NCBI RefSeq assembly: GCF_003352005.1
Contig: NZ_CP024848.1
Location: forward strand, 815,001-879,000
Origin: Oceanobacillus zhaokaii
GTDB lineage: Bacteria > Bacillota > Bacilli > Bacillales > Amphibacillaceae
Direction of reading: 5' to 3'
Length of the DNA stretch: 64,000 nucleotides
Part shown: positions 11,718 through 21,764 of the stretch, piece after piece
Position numbering within the stretch: the stretch's first letter is position 1
Layout: every line of letters begins with the position of its first letter
Program-made: the position numbers and the translations under genes
Notes under the pieces: generated by a model
Told to the model about the DNA's origin: nothing
Databases searched by the model: none
What the model saw: the letters and a program-made list of their open reading frames with translations, nothing else

Positions 11718-12014
11718 GTGGCAGAAATTACAAAAGAACAAGTAGAGCATGTAGCACATCTGGCAAGGCTTGCCGTTACAGAAGAAGAGGTTGAGCATCT
11801 AGCAGAAGACTTACGAGCAATTATTGATTATGCAGAACAGTTGAATGAACTGGACACGGAAGGTATTGAGCCTACAACGCACGTTCTTGACTTGAAAAAT
11901 ATAATGCGTAAAGATGAAGCAAAAGAGTGGATCACACAAGGAGATGCGCTAAGAAATGCTCCTGATCATAAAGATGGTCAATTCCGCGTACCATCAATCA
12001 TGGCAGATAACTAA
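11718..12014 (+). CDS. gatC: Asp-tRNA(Asn)/Glu-tRNA(Gln) amidotransferase subunit C
   Basis: Small subunit that stabilises GatA and bridges it to GatB in the GatCAB complex, which amidates Glu-tRNA(Gln) to Gln-tRNA(Gln). 98 residues is the usual size. The family start EITKEQVEHVAHLARLAVTE and the C-terminal DGQFRVPSIM are present. The GTG start at 11718 is set by GGAGGT nine bases upstream. First gene of gatCAB. Confidence 0.96.
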   Translation: MAEITKEQVEHVAHLARLAVTEEEVEHLAEDLRAIIDYAEQLNELDTEGIEPTTHVLDLKNIMRKDEAKEWITQGDALRNAPDHKDGQFRVPSIMADN

Positions 12015-12112
12015 GGATCAAACCTTTCTATCTGTAAGGGTGCGCAGGCGAAGCTATTGTCATAGGTTTCTATGCAGTAGCAAGTTTTCAAAGAATAAGG
12101 AGGTAACACTAG

Positions 12113-13579
12113 ATGTCACTATTTGACCATACAATTAAAGAATTAGAAGCAATGCTACATAATAAAGAAATTACGGTGCAGGATCTTGTTGAGGAATCCT
12201 ATCAAAGGATTGAGGAAGTTGACGGACAGGTTCATGCATTTTTAACATTGGATAAAGAAAATGCATTAGCAAAAGCGAAGGTGCTTGATGAGCATCCAGA
12301 CGCTACTGCTAAATTATTTGGTATCCCAAGTGGAATAAAGGATAATATCATGACAAAAGGACTTCGTACAACATGTGCCAGTCAGTTTCTTGATAATTTC
12401 AATGACCCACTTTATGATGCAACCGTTGTGGAAAAGTTAAATAATGAACAAACGATTGCAGTTGGAAAATTAAACATGGATGAATTTGCAATGGGTTCTT
12501 CTAATGAGAATTCAAGCTATGATGCGACAAGAAACCCATGGAATACCGATTATGTTCCAGGTGGTTCTAGTGGTGGTTCTGCAGCGGCAGTTGCTGCGGG
12601 AGAAGTACTGTTTTCTTTAGGATCTGATACTGGTGGTTCGATCCGTCAGCCTGCAGCATTTTGTGGGGTAGTAGGGATGAAGCCGACATATGGCCGTGTA
12701 TCACGTTTTGGTTTAGTTGCGTTTGCATCATCACTTGACCAGGTTGGACCAATTACACGTACAGTTGAAGACAATGCACGTGTATTAGAAGTAATTGCAG
12801 GGGCTGACAAGATGGATTCAACAAGTGTGGATCTAGATGTTCCTGCATATACTGAGGCATTAACCGGTGATGTGAAAGGACTTAAAATTGCCGTGCCAAA
12901 AGAGTATCTTGCTGAAGGTGTAGCACCAGAAGTTAGAGAATCCGTTTTAGAAGCATTAAAAGTATACGAGTCATTAGGTGCAACATGGGAAGAGGTTTCC
13001 ATTCCACATTCGAAATATGCGGTTGCAGCATACTATTTAATTTCATCTTCGGAAGCATCTGCAAACCTCGCACGATTTGATGGTGTGCGCTACGGTGTGC
13101 GCTCGGAAAATGCTGACAATATGATTGATATGTTCAAGAAATCCCGCAGCGAAGGCTTTGGACCAGAAGTAAAACGCCGTATTATGCTTGGAACATTTGC
13201 ACTAAGCTCTGGATATTATGATGCTTACTATAAAAAAGCACAGCAAGTACGGACATTAATAAAAAATGATTTTGATAAAATCTTTGAAGAATATGATGTT
13301 ATTATTGGACCAACTTCACCAACAACTGCATTTAAGGTTGGCGAGAAGATTGATGATCCGTTAACAATGTACGCAGATGATATTTTAACAGTTCCAGTTA
13401 ACCTTGCAGGTGTACCAGGTATTTCCATTCCTTGTGGATTCTCTCCAGAAGGATTACCAATCGGGCTGCAAATCATCGGCAAGCATTTTGATGAAAGTAC
13501 AGTATACCGTACTGCACATGCATTTGAACAAGCAACAGACTATCATACAAAACGACCTCAACTAGGAGGTGCCAACTAA
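12113..13579 (+). CDS. gatA: Asp-tRNA(Asn)/Glu-tRNA(Gln) amidotransferase subunit A
   Basis: Amidase-signature subunit that releases ammonia from glutamine for the GatB reaction. The Ser-cisSer-Lys catalytic core is visible: Lys in PSGIKDNI (about residue 79), and the glycine/serine-rich signature [15 protein letters not shown] followed by [16 protein letters not shown], which holds the cis-Ser and nucleophile Ser. 488 aa is typical. AAGGAGGT lies upstream of the ATG. The stop codon overlaps the gatB start (13579), indicating translational coupling. Confidence 0.97.
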   Translation: MSLFDHTIKELEAMLHNKEITVQDLVEESYQRIEEVDGQVHAFLTLDKENALAKAKVLDEHPDATAKLFGIPSGIKDNIMTKGLRTTCASQFLDNFNDPLYDATVVEKLNNEQTIAVGKLNMDEFAMGSSNENSSYDATRNPWNTDYVPGGSSGGSAAAVAAGEVLFSLGSDTGGSIRQPAAFCGVVGMKPTYGRVSRFGLVAFASSLDQVGPITRTVEDNARVLEVIAGADKMDSTSVDLDVPAYTEALTGDVKGLKIAVPKEYLAEGVAPEVRESVLEALKVYESLGATWEEVSIPHSKYAVAAYYLISSSEASANLARFDGVRYGVRSENADNMIDMFKKSRSEGFGPEVKRRIMLGTFALSSGYYDAYYKKAQQVRTLIKNDFDKIFEEYDVIIGPTSPTTAFKVGEKIDDPLTMYADDILTVPVNLAGVPGISIPCGFSPEGLPIGLQIIGKHFDESTVYRTAHAFEQATDYHTKRPQLGGAN

Positions 13580-15009
13580 TGAATTTTGAAACAATTATTG
13601 GACTAGAGGTACACGTAGAATTAAAAACAAAATCAAAAATTTTCAGTCCGAGTGTGAATGAATTCGGATCTGACCCAAATACGAATGTAAACCCAATTGA
13701 TCTTGGATACCCAGGGACACTTCCGGTGCTAAATGAAGAAGCGGTAAACTTTGCAATGAAGGCGGCAATGGCACTGAACTGTGAGATTGCAACGAACACA
13801 AAATTTGACCGTAAAAACTATTTCTATCCAGATAATCCGAAAGCATATCAAATCTCTCAATTTGATCAGCCAATTGGTGAGAATGGCTGGATTGAAATCG
13901 AAGTAAATGGCAAGAAAAAACGAATTGGGATTACTCGTCTTCATTTAGAAGAGGATGCTGGTAAACTAACACATGGTGATGATGGTTATTCCTATGTTGA
14001 CTTTAACCGACAAGGTACACCATTAATCGAGATTGTGTCTGAACCAGATATGCGCTCACCAGAAGAAGCATATGCATATTTAGAAAAGCTGAAAAACATT
14101 ATTCAATATACTGGTGTTTCTGATGTAAAAATGCAGGAAGGTTCATTAAGATGTGATGCTAATATTTCGCTTCGCCCAATTGGCCAAGAGAAATTCGGTA
14201 CAAAAGCAGAATTAAAAAACTTGAACTCCTTCTCATTTGTACAAAAAGGACTTGAGTTTGAAGAGAAGCGCCAAGAAAAGGTTTTATTATCAGGTGGCGA
14301 AATTTTACAAGAAACACGCCGTTATGATGAAAAAACAAAAGAAACGATTCTAATGCGCGTGAAGGAAGGGTCAGACGATTATCGTTACTTCCCTGAACCA
14401 GACCTTGTTCCACTTTATATTGATGAAGCATGGAAAGAACGCGTTCGCAGTGAAATTCCAGAGCTTCCTGATGCACGTAAACAACGTTATGTTGCGGACC
14501 TTGGATTATCTGAATATGATGCAGAAGTATTGACAAGCACAAAGCAAATGTCTGACTTCTTTGAAGAAGCGGTTGACCATGGTGCAGATGTAAAACAAGC
14601 ATCGAACTGGCTAATGGGAGAAGTTTCTGCTTATATGAACAAGCATTTGAAGGAATTAAACGAGCTAGCGATTACGCCAGAAGCCTTAGCGAAAATGATT
14701 CAACTAATTGAAGATGGTACGATTTCATCGAAAATCGCTAAGAAGGTCTTCGCAGAGCTAGTTGAAAATGGTGGAGATCCGGAACAAATCGTGAAGGAAA
14801 AAGGTCTTGTTCAAATTTCTGACCCAGCACAACTCCAAGAAATTGTGAATAAAATCTTAGATGAAAATGAACAATCGATCATTGACTTTAAGGCTGGTAA
14901 AGGAAAAGCGCTTGGCTTCCTAGTCGGGCAAATTATGAAGGCTACAAAGGGACAAGCAAATCCACCAATGGTTAATAAAATATTAGGTGAAGAAATTAAA
15001 AAGCGATAG
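13579..15009 (+). CDS. gatB: Asp-tRNA(Asn)/Glu-tRNA(Gln) amidotransferase subunit B
   Basis: Catalytic subunit that binds the misacylated tRNA and performs the ATP-dependent amidation. The family start [13 protein letters not shown], the metal-site region ([20 protein letters not shown]) and the C-terminal YqeY-like tail domain ([16 protein letters not shown]) are present. 476 aa is normal. AGGAGGTG in the end of gatA serves as its ribosome site. A terminator follows 10 bp after the stop. Confidence 0.97.
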   Translation: MNFETIIGLEVHVELKTKSKIFSPSVNEFGSDPNTNVNPIDLGYPGTLPVLNEEAVNFAMKAAMALNCEIATNTKFDRKNYFYPDNPKAYQISQFDQPIGENGWIEIEVNGKKKRIGITRLHLEEDAGKLTHGDDGYSYVDFNRQGTPLIEIVSEPDMRSPEEAYAYLEKLKNIIQYTGVSDVKMQEGSLRCDANISLRPIGQEKFGTKAELKNLNSFSFVQKGLEFEEKRQEKVLLSGGEILQETRRYDEKTKETILMRVKEGSDDYRYFPEPDLVPLYIDEAWKERVRSEIPELPDARKQRYVADLGLSEYDAEVLTSTKQMSDFFEEAVDHGADVKQASNWLMGEVSAYMNKHLKELNELAITPEALAKMIQLIEDGTISSKIAKKVFAELVENGGDPEQIVKEKGLVQISDPAQLQEIVNKILDENEQSIIDFKAGKGKALGFLVGQIMKATKGQANPPMVNKILGEEIKKR

Positions 15010-15019
15010 AAAAGACGTA

Positions 15020-15063
15020 CTAGACTACAATTACCAATGTGATTGTAGTCTAGGCTTTTCAAA
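15020..15063 (+). terminator. Intrinsic terminator after gatB
   Basis: Twelve-base-pair stem CTAGACTACAAT / ATTGTAGTCTAG closing a ten-base loop, followed by a GCTTTTC tract. Ends the gatCAB operon. Confidence 0.8.
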
Positions 15064-15146
15064 AGCATTCATAAACATTATGATGATAGGTAATGAATAA
15101 TATACTATATACCGTTTGTTTGGAATGATCATGGGAGGAAATGGTA

Positions 15147-16052
15147 ATGAAAAAGGCTCGAATCATTTACAATCCAACATCTGGACGTGAAGCAATAAAA
15201 AAAGAGTTGCCTACGATTCTAGAGAAGCTTGAGATTGCTGGATATGAAGCATCAGCTCACTCTACAGTTGGAGAGGGCGATGCTGCAAGTGCTGCTAAGA
15301 TTGCAGTCGAACGAGAATATGACCTTGTTATTGCTGCAGGTGGAGATGGAACGATTAATGAGGTAATCCACGGTATGGCTGAACAGGATTATCGTCCTAA
15401 ACTCGGAATTATTCCAGTTGGTACGACGAATGACTTTGCTAGGGCACTGCATATTCCACGTGATATCATGAAAGCTGTCGATATTATTTTAGAAGGAAAC
15501 TCAATGTTATTAGATGTTGGTAAAGTAAATGATCAGCACTTTATCAATATTGCCGGTGGGGGCAGACTTACGGAATTATCATACGATGTCCCGATTAAAT
15601 TGAAGACCATGCTTGGACAACTGGCTTATTATGTGAAGGGCATTGAAATGCTCCCATCCCTAAAGCCAGCCCGTGCTCGAATCGAGTATGATGGAAATGT
15701 GATTGATGAAGATATTATGCTATTTTTAGTATCTAATTCTAATTCTGTCGGTGGGTTTGAGAAGCTTGCACCAGGTGCAAAGCTAAACGATGGCTACTTC
15801 GATTTACTTATCTTACGGGAAACAAATCTTGCGGAGTTTATTCGCATTGCAACTCTCGCACTGCGTGGGGCACATTTGGATAATAAAAATCTTATCTACG
15901 CTCAAGCAAAGCATATTAAAGTAATACCAGAAGAAAAAATGCAATTAAATATTGATGGTGAATATGGTGGATTGCTGCCAGGGGAATTTATCAATTTGCA
16001 ACAGCATATCGAATTTATTGTGCCACCGGAATATTTGGAGAAGGAAGACTAA
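15147..16052 (+). CDS. dgkB: Diacylglycerol kinase DgkB
   Basis: Soluble lipid kinase that phosphorylates diacylglycerol released by lipoteichoic-acid synthesis and returns it to phospholipid synthesis. Residues 1-130 form the DAGK catalytic domain: IIYNPTSGRE, then AAGGDGTINEV (nucleotide-binding GGDGT) and GIIPVGTTNDFARAL. The C-terminal beta-sandwich ends with NIDGEYGG. I chose the ATG at 15147 (eight bases after GGGAGG) over the one at 15141. About 301 aa, family-typical. It is the first of the dgkB...rlmCD segment of B. subtilis, here separated by fruRKA. Confidence 0.95.
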   Translation: MKKARIIYNPTSGREAIKKELPTILEKLEIAGYEASAHSTVGEGDAASAAKIAVEREYDLVIAAGGDGTINEVIHGMAEQDYRPKLGIIPVGTTNDFARALHIPRDIMKAVDIILEGNSMLLDVGKVNDQHFINIAGGGRLTELSYDVPIKLKTMLGQLAYYVKGIEMLPSLKPARARIEYDGNVIDEDIMLFLVSNSNSVGGFEKLAPGAKLNDGYFDLLILRETNLAEFIRIATLALRGAHLDNKNLIYAQAKHIKVIPEEKMQLNIDGEYGGLLPGEFINLQQHIEFIVPPEYLEKED

Positions 16053-16080
16053 GGAAAAATTTAGTCTTCCTTTATTTTTT
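16041..16080 (+). terminator. Terminator overlapping the dgkB stop
   Basis: AAGGAAGACTAA (16041-16052, includes the stop codon) pairs with TTAGTCTTCCTT (16061-16072), followed by TATTTTTT. Strong Rho-independent structure. Confidence 0.88.
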
Positions 16081-16450
16081 TGGAGAGTAAATTTATATAC
16101 TTACTAAGTATATATAATGGATTTCTCTCAAGCCCCTCGCTCCAGAAATACACAGAGCGCACGGGGCTGGCTAGCCTTCTTCCGCTGGGGATATGGCTGA
16201 ACTAGAGGCACAAGAATTTCTTACCCACTAAATATCGTCGTTTATTTAAGCGAAGGAATGAAAACTGTTGGCGCTTTACATCAATACTCATTATCATTTG
16301 TTACACAACAGAAAAGAGGAAGTATAAAACCATCTCACCATATAAATGCAACAAATGTATCAACTTAAGAAATTGTGACATCGAAGCTTTCCTGTAAGCC
16401 GAGTAACTGCGGTCCGAATCATTTAGAAAATAGCCTTATTAAAAATCAAC
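16081..16450. other. Intergenic stretch with one GC-rich hairpin
   Basis: No open frame with a ribosome site is seen. A hairpin AGCCCC (16131-16136) / GGGGCT (16163-16168) with CGCTCC/GAGCG inside stands out against the AT-rich surroundings and may be a decayed dispersed repeat. Confidence 0.3.
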
Positions 16451-16484
16451 AAAAAAGAGATAAACCCATTTAGGATTTATCTCT
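16451..16484 (-). terminator. Terminator of the fru operon
   Basis: On the minus strand AGAGATAAATCC pairs with GGTTTATCTCT, followed by TTTTTT. It lies 11 bp beyond the fruA stop. Confidence 0.88.
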
Positions 16485-16494
16485 AATAAATGTA

Positions 16495-18381
16495 TTATTT
16501 ACTTACTGGCCTCTTCCAAAGTCCAAGAATAATTGCTGCAACAACCGTACCGATCACAAGTGCTAATAGGAACATTAATGCATGGTCTGCTAATGCAACA
16601 ACGAAAATTCCACCATGTGGTGCCGGGATTGCTGTATCCCAGAACTGTGTCAACCCACCTGCAACAGCGGCGCCAATTACGGATGAAACAATAATACGCA
16701 GTGGATCAGCAGCCGCGAATGGAATAGCTCCTTCTGTGATGAAAGAAAGTCCCATGACATAGTTTGTTAATCCTGATTTATGTTCTGCTTCTGTAAATTT
16801 ATTTCTAAATAGAGTAGAAGCAAGTGCAATTGCTAGTGGTGGAACCATCCCACCTGCCATAACAGCTGCCATTAAACTACCGTCACCAGTATCTGTGAAA
16901 ATACCAATTGAGAAAGCATATGCTGCTTTATTGAATGGGCCACCCATATCAATTGCCATCATACCACCTAGAATAACACCGATGATTACAGCATTTCCTG
17001 TCCCTAAATTTTGTAAGAAATCGACCATTGCTGTATTAATACCTGAGAATATTGGACCGAAAACGAAATACATCAGTAAACCAGTTAAGAAAAGACCAAG
17101 TACTGGATAGATTAAGATTGGTTTCAAACCTTCCAGTGATCTTGGTAAGCCACGGAAAAGGCGTTTAAGTAAGACGACGAGATAACCTGCTAAGAAACCA
17201 GCAACTAATCCGCCAAGGAAACCTGCATTACTATTTACGGCAATAAGTCCACCAACCATACCAGGCATTAAACCAGGACGATCTGCTATACTCATTGCTA
17301 TAAATCCAGCGAAAATAGGAATTAGGAACGTAAATGCGTTGCTTCCGATTGAATTTAAGAAGGTAAAGACTTCACTTTCGCTTCCTAGAATACTTTCAAA
17401 TAAGAAAGAAATAGCTAGTAAAATACCGCCACCAACAACGAACGGCAGCATATTAGAAATACCGTTCATTAGATCTTTATAAATGGAGCCCCAGACAGAA
17501 GTCGACTTTTCCTCTTTATCAGATGACTTCTCATTGCTTTCCCCATGGTAAACGGGAGCATCTTGATTGATTGCTTTTGTAATTAATTCTTCTGTTTTGT
17601 TGATTCCATCTGTTACTGGTCGATCTAAAACATGCTTACCAGCAAAACGATTCAATTCTACCTTTTTACTAGCAGCAATAATAACAGCTTCTGCTTTCTC
17701 GATTTCTGCTGCCGTTAACGCATGCTTTGCACCCTCTGAACCTTGTGTTTCAACCCGAATATCAACATTCATTTCTGCGGCTTTTTTCTTTAATGCATCC
17801 TCTGCCATATAAGTGTGTGCAATCCCAGTTGGGCAAGCAGTCACTGCAACGATGAAAGGTTTTTGCTTTGAGCTATCAGATTCTTGCTTCGCCTCTTGCT
17901 CCTGCTCTTTTTCATGCGCATCTTTTTCTTCTTGTGCTTGATTGAAAATCATGTGTACTTCATCAGGAGTACTCGCTTGTTTCAATTTATCTACGAATTC
18001 CTTTTCTATTAGCAATCTAGAAAGTGCAGCTAATGTTTGTAAATGGGTATCATTCGCGCCATCTGGAACTGCAATCATGAAAAATAAGTATGCTGGTTGA
18101 CCATCAAGGGATTCATAATCGACTCCCTTATTACTTTTGGCAAAAAGTACGGTAGGTTTATTTACGGCTTTGTTTTTCGCGTGCGGCATAGCAATCCCGT
18201 CGCCAAGACCAGTTGTTGTTTGTGCTTCACGTTTCAGAATTGCTTCTTTAAATATATCGCGGTCATTGATTACGCCATTATCCGCGAGGCTATTTATCAT
18301 TTCATCTATGACAGGCTCTTTCGTTGTTGCCTCAAGATCCATAATCATAATATCTTTTCTTAATACATCTGTTATTTTCAA
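16495..18381 (-). CDS. fruA: PTS fructose transporter subunit IIABC
   Basis: Membrane phosphotransferase permease that imports fructose as fructose-1-phosphate. Domain order: EIIA (residues 1-150, active His in GIAMPHAKNK), EIIB (AVTACPTGIAHTYMAEDALK, phospho-Cys in ACPTG), then an EIIC of about 340 residues with many membrane helices (SNMLPFVVGGGILLAISF, GGMMAIDMGGPFNKAAYAF). I chose TTG at 18381, which gives the family start (M)KITDVLRK with AAGGATGG well spaced; the ATG at 18390 sits on the ribosome site. Last gene of fruR-fruK-fruA. Confidence 0.95.
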   Translation of the reverse strand: MKITDVLRKDIMIMDLEATTKEPVIDEMINSLADNGVINDRDIFKEAILKREAQTTTGLGDGIAMPHAKNKAVNKPTVLFAKSNKGVDYESLDGQPAYLFFMIAVPDGANDTHLQTLAALSRLLIEKEFVDKLKQASTPDEVHMIFNQAQEEKDAHEKEQEQEAKQESDSSKQKPFIVAVTACPTGIAHTYMAEDALKKKAAEMNVDIRVETQGSEGAKHALTAAEIEKAEAVIIAASKKVELNRFAGKHVLDRPVTDGINKTEELITKAINQDAPVYHGESNEKSSDKEEKSTSVWGSIYKDLMNGISNMLPFVVGGGILLAISFLFESILGSESEVFTFLNSIGSNAFTFLIPIFAGFIAMSIADRPGLMPGMVGGLIAVNSNAGFLGGLVAGFLAGYLVVLLKRLFRGLPRSLEGLKPILIYPVLGLFLTGLLMYFVFGPIFSGINTAMVDFLQNLGTGNAVIIGVILGGMMAIDMGGPFNKAAYAFSIGIFTDTGDGSLMAAVMAGGMVPPLAIALASTLFRNKFTEAEHKSGLTNYVMGLSFITEGAIPFAAADPLRIIVSSVIGAAVAGGLTQFWDTAIPAPHGGIFVVALADHALMFLLALVIGTVVAAIILGLWKRPVSK

Positions 18382-18424
18382 GGTTACCATCCTTCTTCTA
18401 TAGAATATATTTAATAAGCGAACC

Positions 18425-19336
18425 TTAGAGACGTGTTACTTTAACATTACCAAGTAAGGAAAGGATATCGTCTTTCTTCGCAAGGTCATTTGAAAATGCT
18501 GTGGCACTTCCGGAAGCTAGTCCCATTTTAAAGGCAGTTTCGACATCTCTTGTTTTCCGATACTCGCCAATAAATCCAGCAATCATCGAGTCACCTGCAC
18601 CGACAGAGTTTTTAACCTCTCCTTTAGGGCTGATACCCTGATAAATTGCGTTCTCTGTAAACAGCAATGCACCTTCACCAGCCATTGAAACGATGACGTT
18701 TTTCGCTCCTAACTCCAGTAATTGTTTCCCGTAATGGAGAATATCTTCTTTTTTACTGAAGGTTACATTAAATAGTTGCTGCAGTTCTTCTAAATTTGGT
18801 TTTACGAGTAAGGGGCCATATGGTAAAACTGATTTCAAAGCATCGCCAGTCGTATCAACTACAAATTCAGCACCAGAGGATATAATCCGTTTGACCAGTT
18901 GCTCATAATAATCCTTTGGCAGAGAAGGGGGCATGCTGCCAGATAAAACAATCATATCCTCACTCGATACCTTTTCGACTTTATCTAAAAGTTGAGCTGC
19001 CTTTTCCGTAGAAATCATAGGACCTCTTCCATTGATTTCAGTTTCAGAATCTGCTTTCAGTTTAATGTTAATTCTTGTATCTTCTTGCACATTAACGAAA
19101 TCAGTATTTACGCCATCACGTAATAACCAATTTATAATAAATTCCCCTGTAAATCCGCCGATGAACCCAAATGCGGTTGTATCAGCTTCTAGTTCATGCA
19201 GGATACGGGAAACATTAATTCCTTTTCCGCCAGGCAGCTTCAAGTCACTGCTCATATAGTTTAATTCACCAAGCTTCACATCATCTGCATGAACGACATA
19301 ATCGATCGATGGATTAAGTGTAACTGTGTAGATCAT
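18425..19336 (-). CDS. fruK: 1-phosphofructokinase
   Basis: PfkB-family sugar kinase converting fructose-1-phosphate to fructose-1,6-bisphosphate. Signatures: MIYTVTLNPSIDYVV at the start, LPGGKGINVSRIL (sugar-binding loop) and the C-terminal catalytic motif NSVGAGDSMIAGF with the base Asp. 303 aa. Its start overlaps the fruR stop by four bases (ATGA), so the two are translationally coupled. Confidence 0.95.
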   Translation of the reverse strand: MIYTVTLNPSIDYVVHADDVKLGELNYMSSDLKLPGGKGINVSRILHELEADTTAFGFIGGFTGEFIINWLLRDGVNTDFVNVQEDTRINIKLKADSETEINGRGPMISTEKAAQLLDKVEKVSSEDMIVLSGSMPPSLPKDYYEQLVKRIISSGAEFVVDTTGDALKSVLPYGPLLVKPNLEELQQLFNVTFSKKEDILHYGKQLLELGAKNVIVSMAGEGALLFTENAIYQGISPKGEVKNSVGAGDSMIAGFIGEYRKTRDVETAFKMGLASGSATAFSNDLAKKDDILSLLGNVKVTRL

Positions 19337-20082
19337 TGCTTCGCCTCCAAAATTTCTGTTTTTTGTCTAAAGAAATCGATATTTCCCTTTGCTTCGTCAG
19401 TAATGATTGTCACTTCTTCCAAGTCACATACATTTGCGAAATTTACTTTATTCCATTTACTTTGATCCGCCAACATATATGTAATGGACGCTTGTTTAAT
19501 TGCTAAGTTTTTTAATGCTGCTTCCTCTGGATCTGGTGTTGTACAGCCAAATTCGCTATCGATTCCATTAATGCCTAAGAAAGCCTTATTAAACCGATAA
19601 TCTCTTAACTCACTTAAGCTGGTTGGTCCGATGATTGCTTTTGTTGAGGGTTTAATTTTCCCACCAATAAGGTAGGTGGTGATATTTTTATCTGTAAGTA
19701 ATGAAGCATGTAAAATGCCATTCGTCACAACTGTAATATTCCCGGTTTCAATATAATCAACCATCGTTAAGGTAGTTGTACCGGCTTCGATAAATACGAC
19801 ATCGTTTTCATCAATTAGAGAAGCGGCCAATTTTCCAATGGCTGTTTTTTCTTGAACGTTTTTGGATGATTTTTCGTTATTTGATAACTCATCATCCAGT
19901 AGATATAATCGCTTTGCACCACCGTGTACACGTCTAAGCACCCCGTCCTTTTCTAGTTGGGCGAGGTCTCGTCGAATAGTAGATTCTGAGCATTGAAGCG
20001 CCGTCATTAATTTCTGCGTTTTTACGATTCCATTTTGTTTTAATTCATCTAATATGAAAGCATATCGTTCTTCTGTTAACAT
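19333..20082 (-). CDS. fruR: DeoR-family repressor of the fru operon
   Basis: DeoR-type regulator with an N-terminal HTH (residues 3-55; MLTEERYAFILDELKQNGIV and CSESTIRRDLAQLEKDGVL) and a C-terminal sugar-phosphate effector domain (VFIEAGTTT, NKAFLGINGID). Fructose-1-phosphate is the expected inducer. The ATG at 20082 has GGAGG six bases upstream, which decides it against longer frames. First gene of fruRKA, order as in B. subtilis. Confidence 0.93.
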   Translation of the reverse strand: MLTEERYAFILDELKQNGIVKTQKLMTALQCSESTIRRDLAQLEKDGVLRRVHGGAKRLYLLDDELSNNEKSSKNVQEKTAIGKLAASLIDENDVVFIEAGTTTLTMVDYIETGNITVVTNGILHASLLTDKNITTYLIGGKIKPSTKAIIGPTSLSELRDYRFNKAFLGINGIDSEFGCTTPDPEEAALKNLAIKQASITYMLADQSKWNKVNFANVCDLEEVTIITDEAKGNIDFFRQKTEILEAKQ

Positions 20083-20101
20083 AGCAATCCTCCAAAACAG
20101 T

Positions 20102-20130
20102 ATTTTACCATTAAAAACGTTCAAAAACAA
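20102..20130 (-). promoter_or_regulatory. Promoter of fruRKA
   Basis: On the minus strand TTGTTT (20125-20130), a 17-base spacer and TAAAAT (20102-20107) lie just upstream of the fruR ribosome site. The region 20131-20344 shows no gene; a FruR operator is expected but I cannot define one. Confidence 0.55.
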
Positions 20131-20344
20131 TCATTGGGTTTAAGGATAGTTTGGTATATTTTGCTGTCATTATACGAGCAACAAAATAATAGAGCATGTT
20201 CAGTAAAAAAATTTGAATGCTATTGGAGGAAAACCTAGAGATGTGATCTAGAAATAATTATTGTCAGGATGTTTCTTTATTATTATTGCTTTGATTATTG
20301 GGAACGTATGGTCTATAATGTGATTAATAAATGGGGGTGTATAT

Positions 20345-20914
20345 ATGAGGGCGAATTTGACAAAGCAGATTAGTATAGAGCAGTTTAAGGATTTTTATTG
20401 GTTAAAGGAAGAATTACAATCATTTTGCAGAGAGCATGGAATTAGCGCATCAGGATCTAAAGTAGAGATTTCCGATAGAGTTGAAACCTTTCTTCTAACA
20501 GGCAAAATAAACAAGCCTACAAGAAAATCAAGGGGAAATAGAAGGACGGATCAGCGAGTTGAACTAAGTCTTAATACAGTCATTACGGAAAACCATCGTT
20601 GCAGTCAAGATGTGAGAGCCTTTTTCAAGACGATCATTCCTAAATTTCATTTTTCTACCTATATTCAAAACTACTTTAAAACTAACATTGGAAAAACGTA
20701 TCGTGATGTTGTAGCTGCTTGGTATGAAGAGGAAGACCGAAAGAAAGATCCCTCATTTAAGAAAAAAATAGCTCCACAATTTGAGTACAATCAATTTATT
20801 CGTGACTATTTTTCTGACTCGAAAAATCAGGGGAAGAGTCGCAGTGAAGCGATTAGTGCCTGGAATTACATCAAGAAACTTCCTGGAAGCAATAAATACA
20901 ATCCTAATAACTAA
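20345..20914 (+). CDS. SAP domain protein with DUF6434-like C-terminus
   Basis: 189-residue protein. Residues about 10-52 form a SAP-type helix-extension-helix (YWLKEELQSFCREHGISASG then SKVEISDRV), a fold often used to bind DNA. A basic linker (KPTRKSRGNRRTDQR) leads to a C-terminal domain of about 110 residues rich in aromatic and basic residues, with a duplicated sense (STYIQNYFKT... and NQFIRDYFSD...), resembling DUF6434. Monocistronic, ATG preceded by GGGGGTG. Role unknown; nucleic-acid binding is inferred. Confidence 0.75.
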   Translation: MRANLTKQISIEQFKDFYWLKEELQSFCREHGISASGSKVEISDRVETFLLTGKINKPTRKSRGNRRTDQRVELSLNTVITENHRCSQDVRAFFKTIIPKFHFSTYIQNYFKTNIGKTYRDVVAAWYEEEDRKKDPSFKKKIAPQFEYNQFIRDYFSDSKNQGKSRSEAISAWNYIKKLPGSNKYNPNN

Positions 20915-21054
20915 CCCATTACCTGCTAACCGTTCGTTAATCATTAGAGTTAGCCATCTTCGGACGATCTCAATATTCTGGAGGTGCTAAACTATTAGCA
21001 ATTGGTAATAAGGATAAAAGGCGATTTCATCGAATCACCTAATTAGGTAATAGA

Positions 21055-21513
21055 TTACTGTGCAATCATTTTCTGGGAGATATTAAATATTAAATCGCCG
21101 CGACTGATTACGCCAATAACCCGCCCAGCTTCATTTACAACAGGGAGCTTCTTATAATGGTGCTGCGATAATAGGCGAATGGTCTTTTCAAATTCTTCAT
21201 CTGGTGACAACTTTAAAATAAAACGTTTCGTCATAATTTTTTTTACAGGTGTATCAAGTTTTTGTTGCAAAACATCTTCAATTGTTTCAGCCTCAAGATA
21301 CATTGCATTATACAGATCAATTATTTGAAAAGGTTTTGGTGCGAGAAAACGCAGAACATCTCCATCAGAAACCATTCCAACTAAATTGCCCTGATCATCA
21401 ACTACTGGTAAACCTCCAATTCGATTCTTTACCATAATCTCTAATAAATCTTTTAACGTATCTGTAGCTTTAACGGTATAAACGTTGGTAATCATAATAT
21501 CACGTGCTTGCAT
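21055..21513 (-). CDS. Tandem CBS domain protein
   Basis: 152-residue protein made of two CBS domains (residues 1-65 and about 88-150), the adenosyl-nucleotide-sensing module. Conserved patterns MITNVYTVKATDTLKDLLEI, GGLPVVDDQGNLVGMVSDGD and YKKLPVVNEAGRVIGVISRG are present. A strong AAGGAGGAT precedes the ATG. It is a stand-alone CBS pair with no enzyme domain, so it probably regulates another protein; partner unknown. Confidence 0.9.
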   Translation of the reverse strand: MQARDIMITNVYTVKATDTLKDLLEIMVKNRIGGLPVVDDQGNLVGMVSDGDVLRFLAPKPFQIIDLYNAMYLEAETIEDVLQQKLDTPVKKIMTKRFILKLSPDEEFEKTIRLLSQHHYKKLPVVNEAGRVIGVISRGDLIFNISQKMIAQ

Positions 21514-21764
21514 GTTATATCCTCCTTTTTGCAGTTAAGAAAGTTAAACACTTTTCATTGTATAAAGGAAACGGAAGCTATCATCCTAAGGGTTAGTGAC
21601 AACTAGTCTTCCAACAATTATAAATCTCTTACAGTTCTATTATACTACACCTAAAATTTATGGGGTTACATTTTAGAATGCTAGAAGTTAATAAAAAATG
21701 ATTTAGCGGTCGGAAATATGGTAAGATAAAAGTCACAAATAATGTACGCAAAAGGAAGATATAT

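Noticed and set aside
20345..20914. Rho or Ku-like protein because of the SAP domain
   Set aside because: Only the short SAP motif is shared; no ATPase or Ku core.
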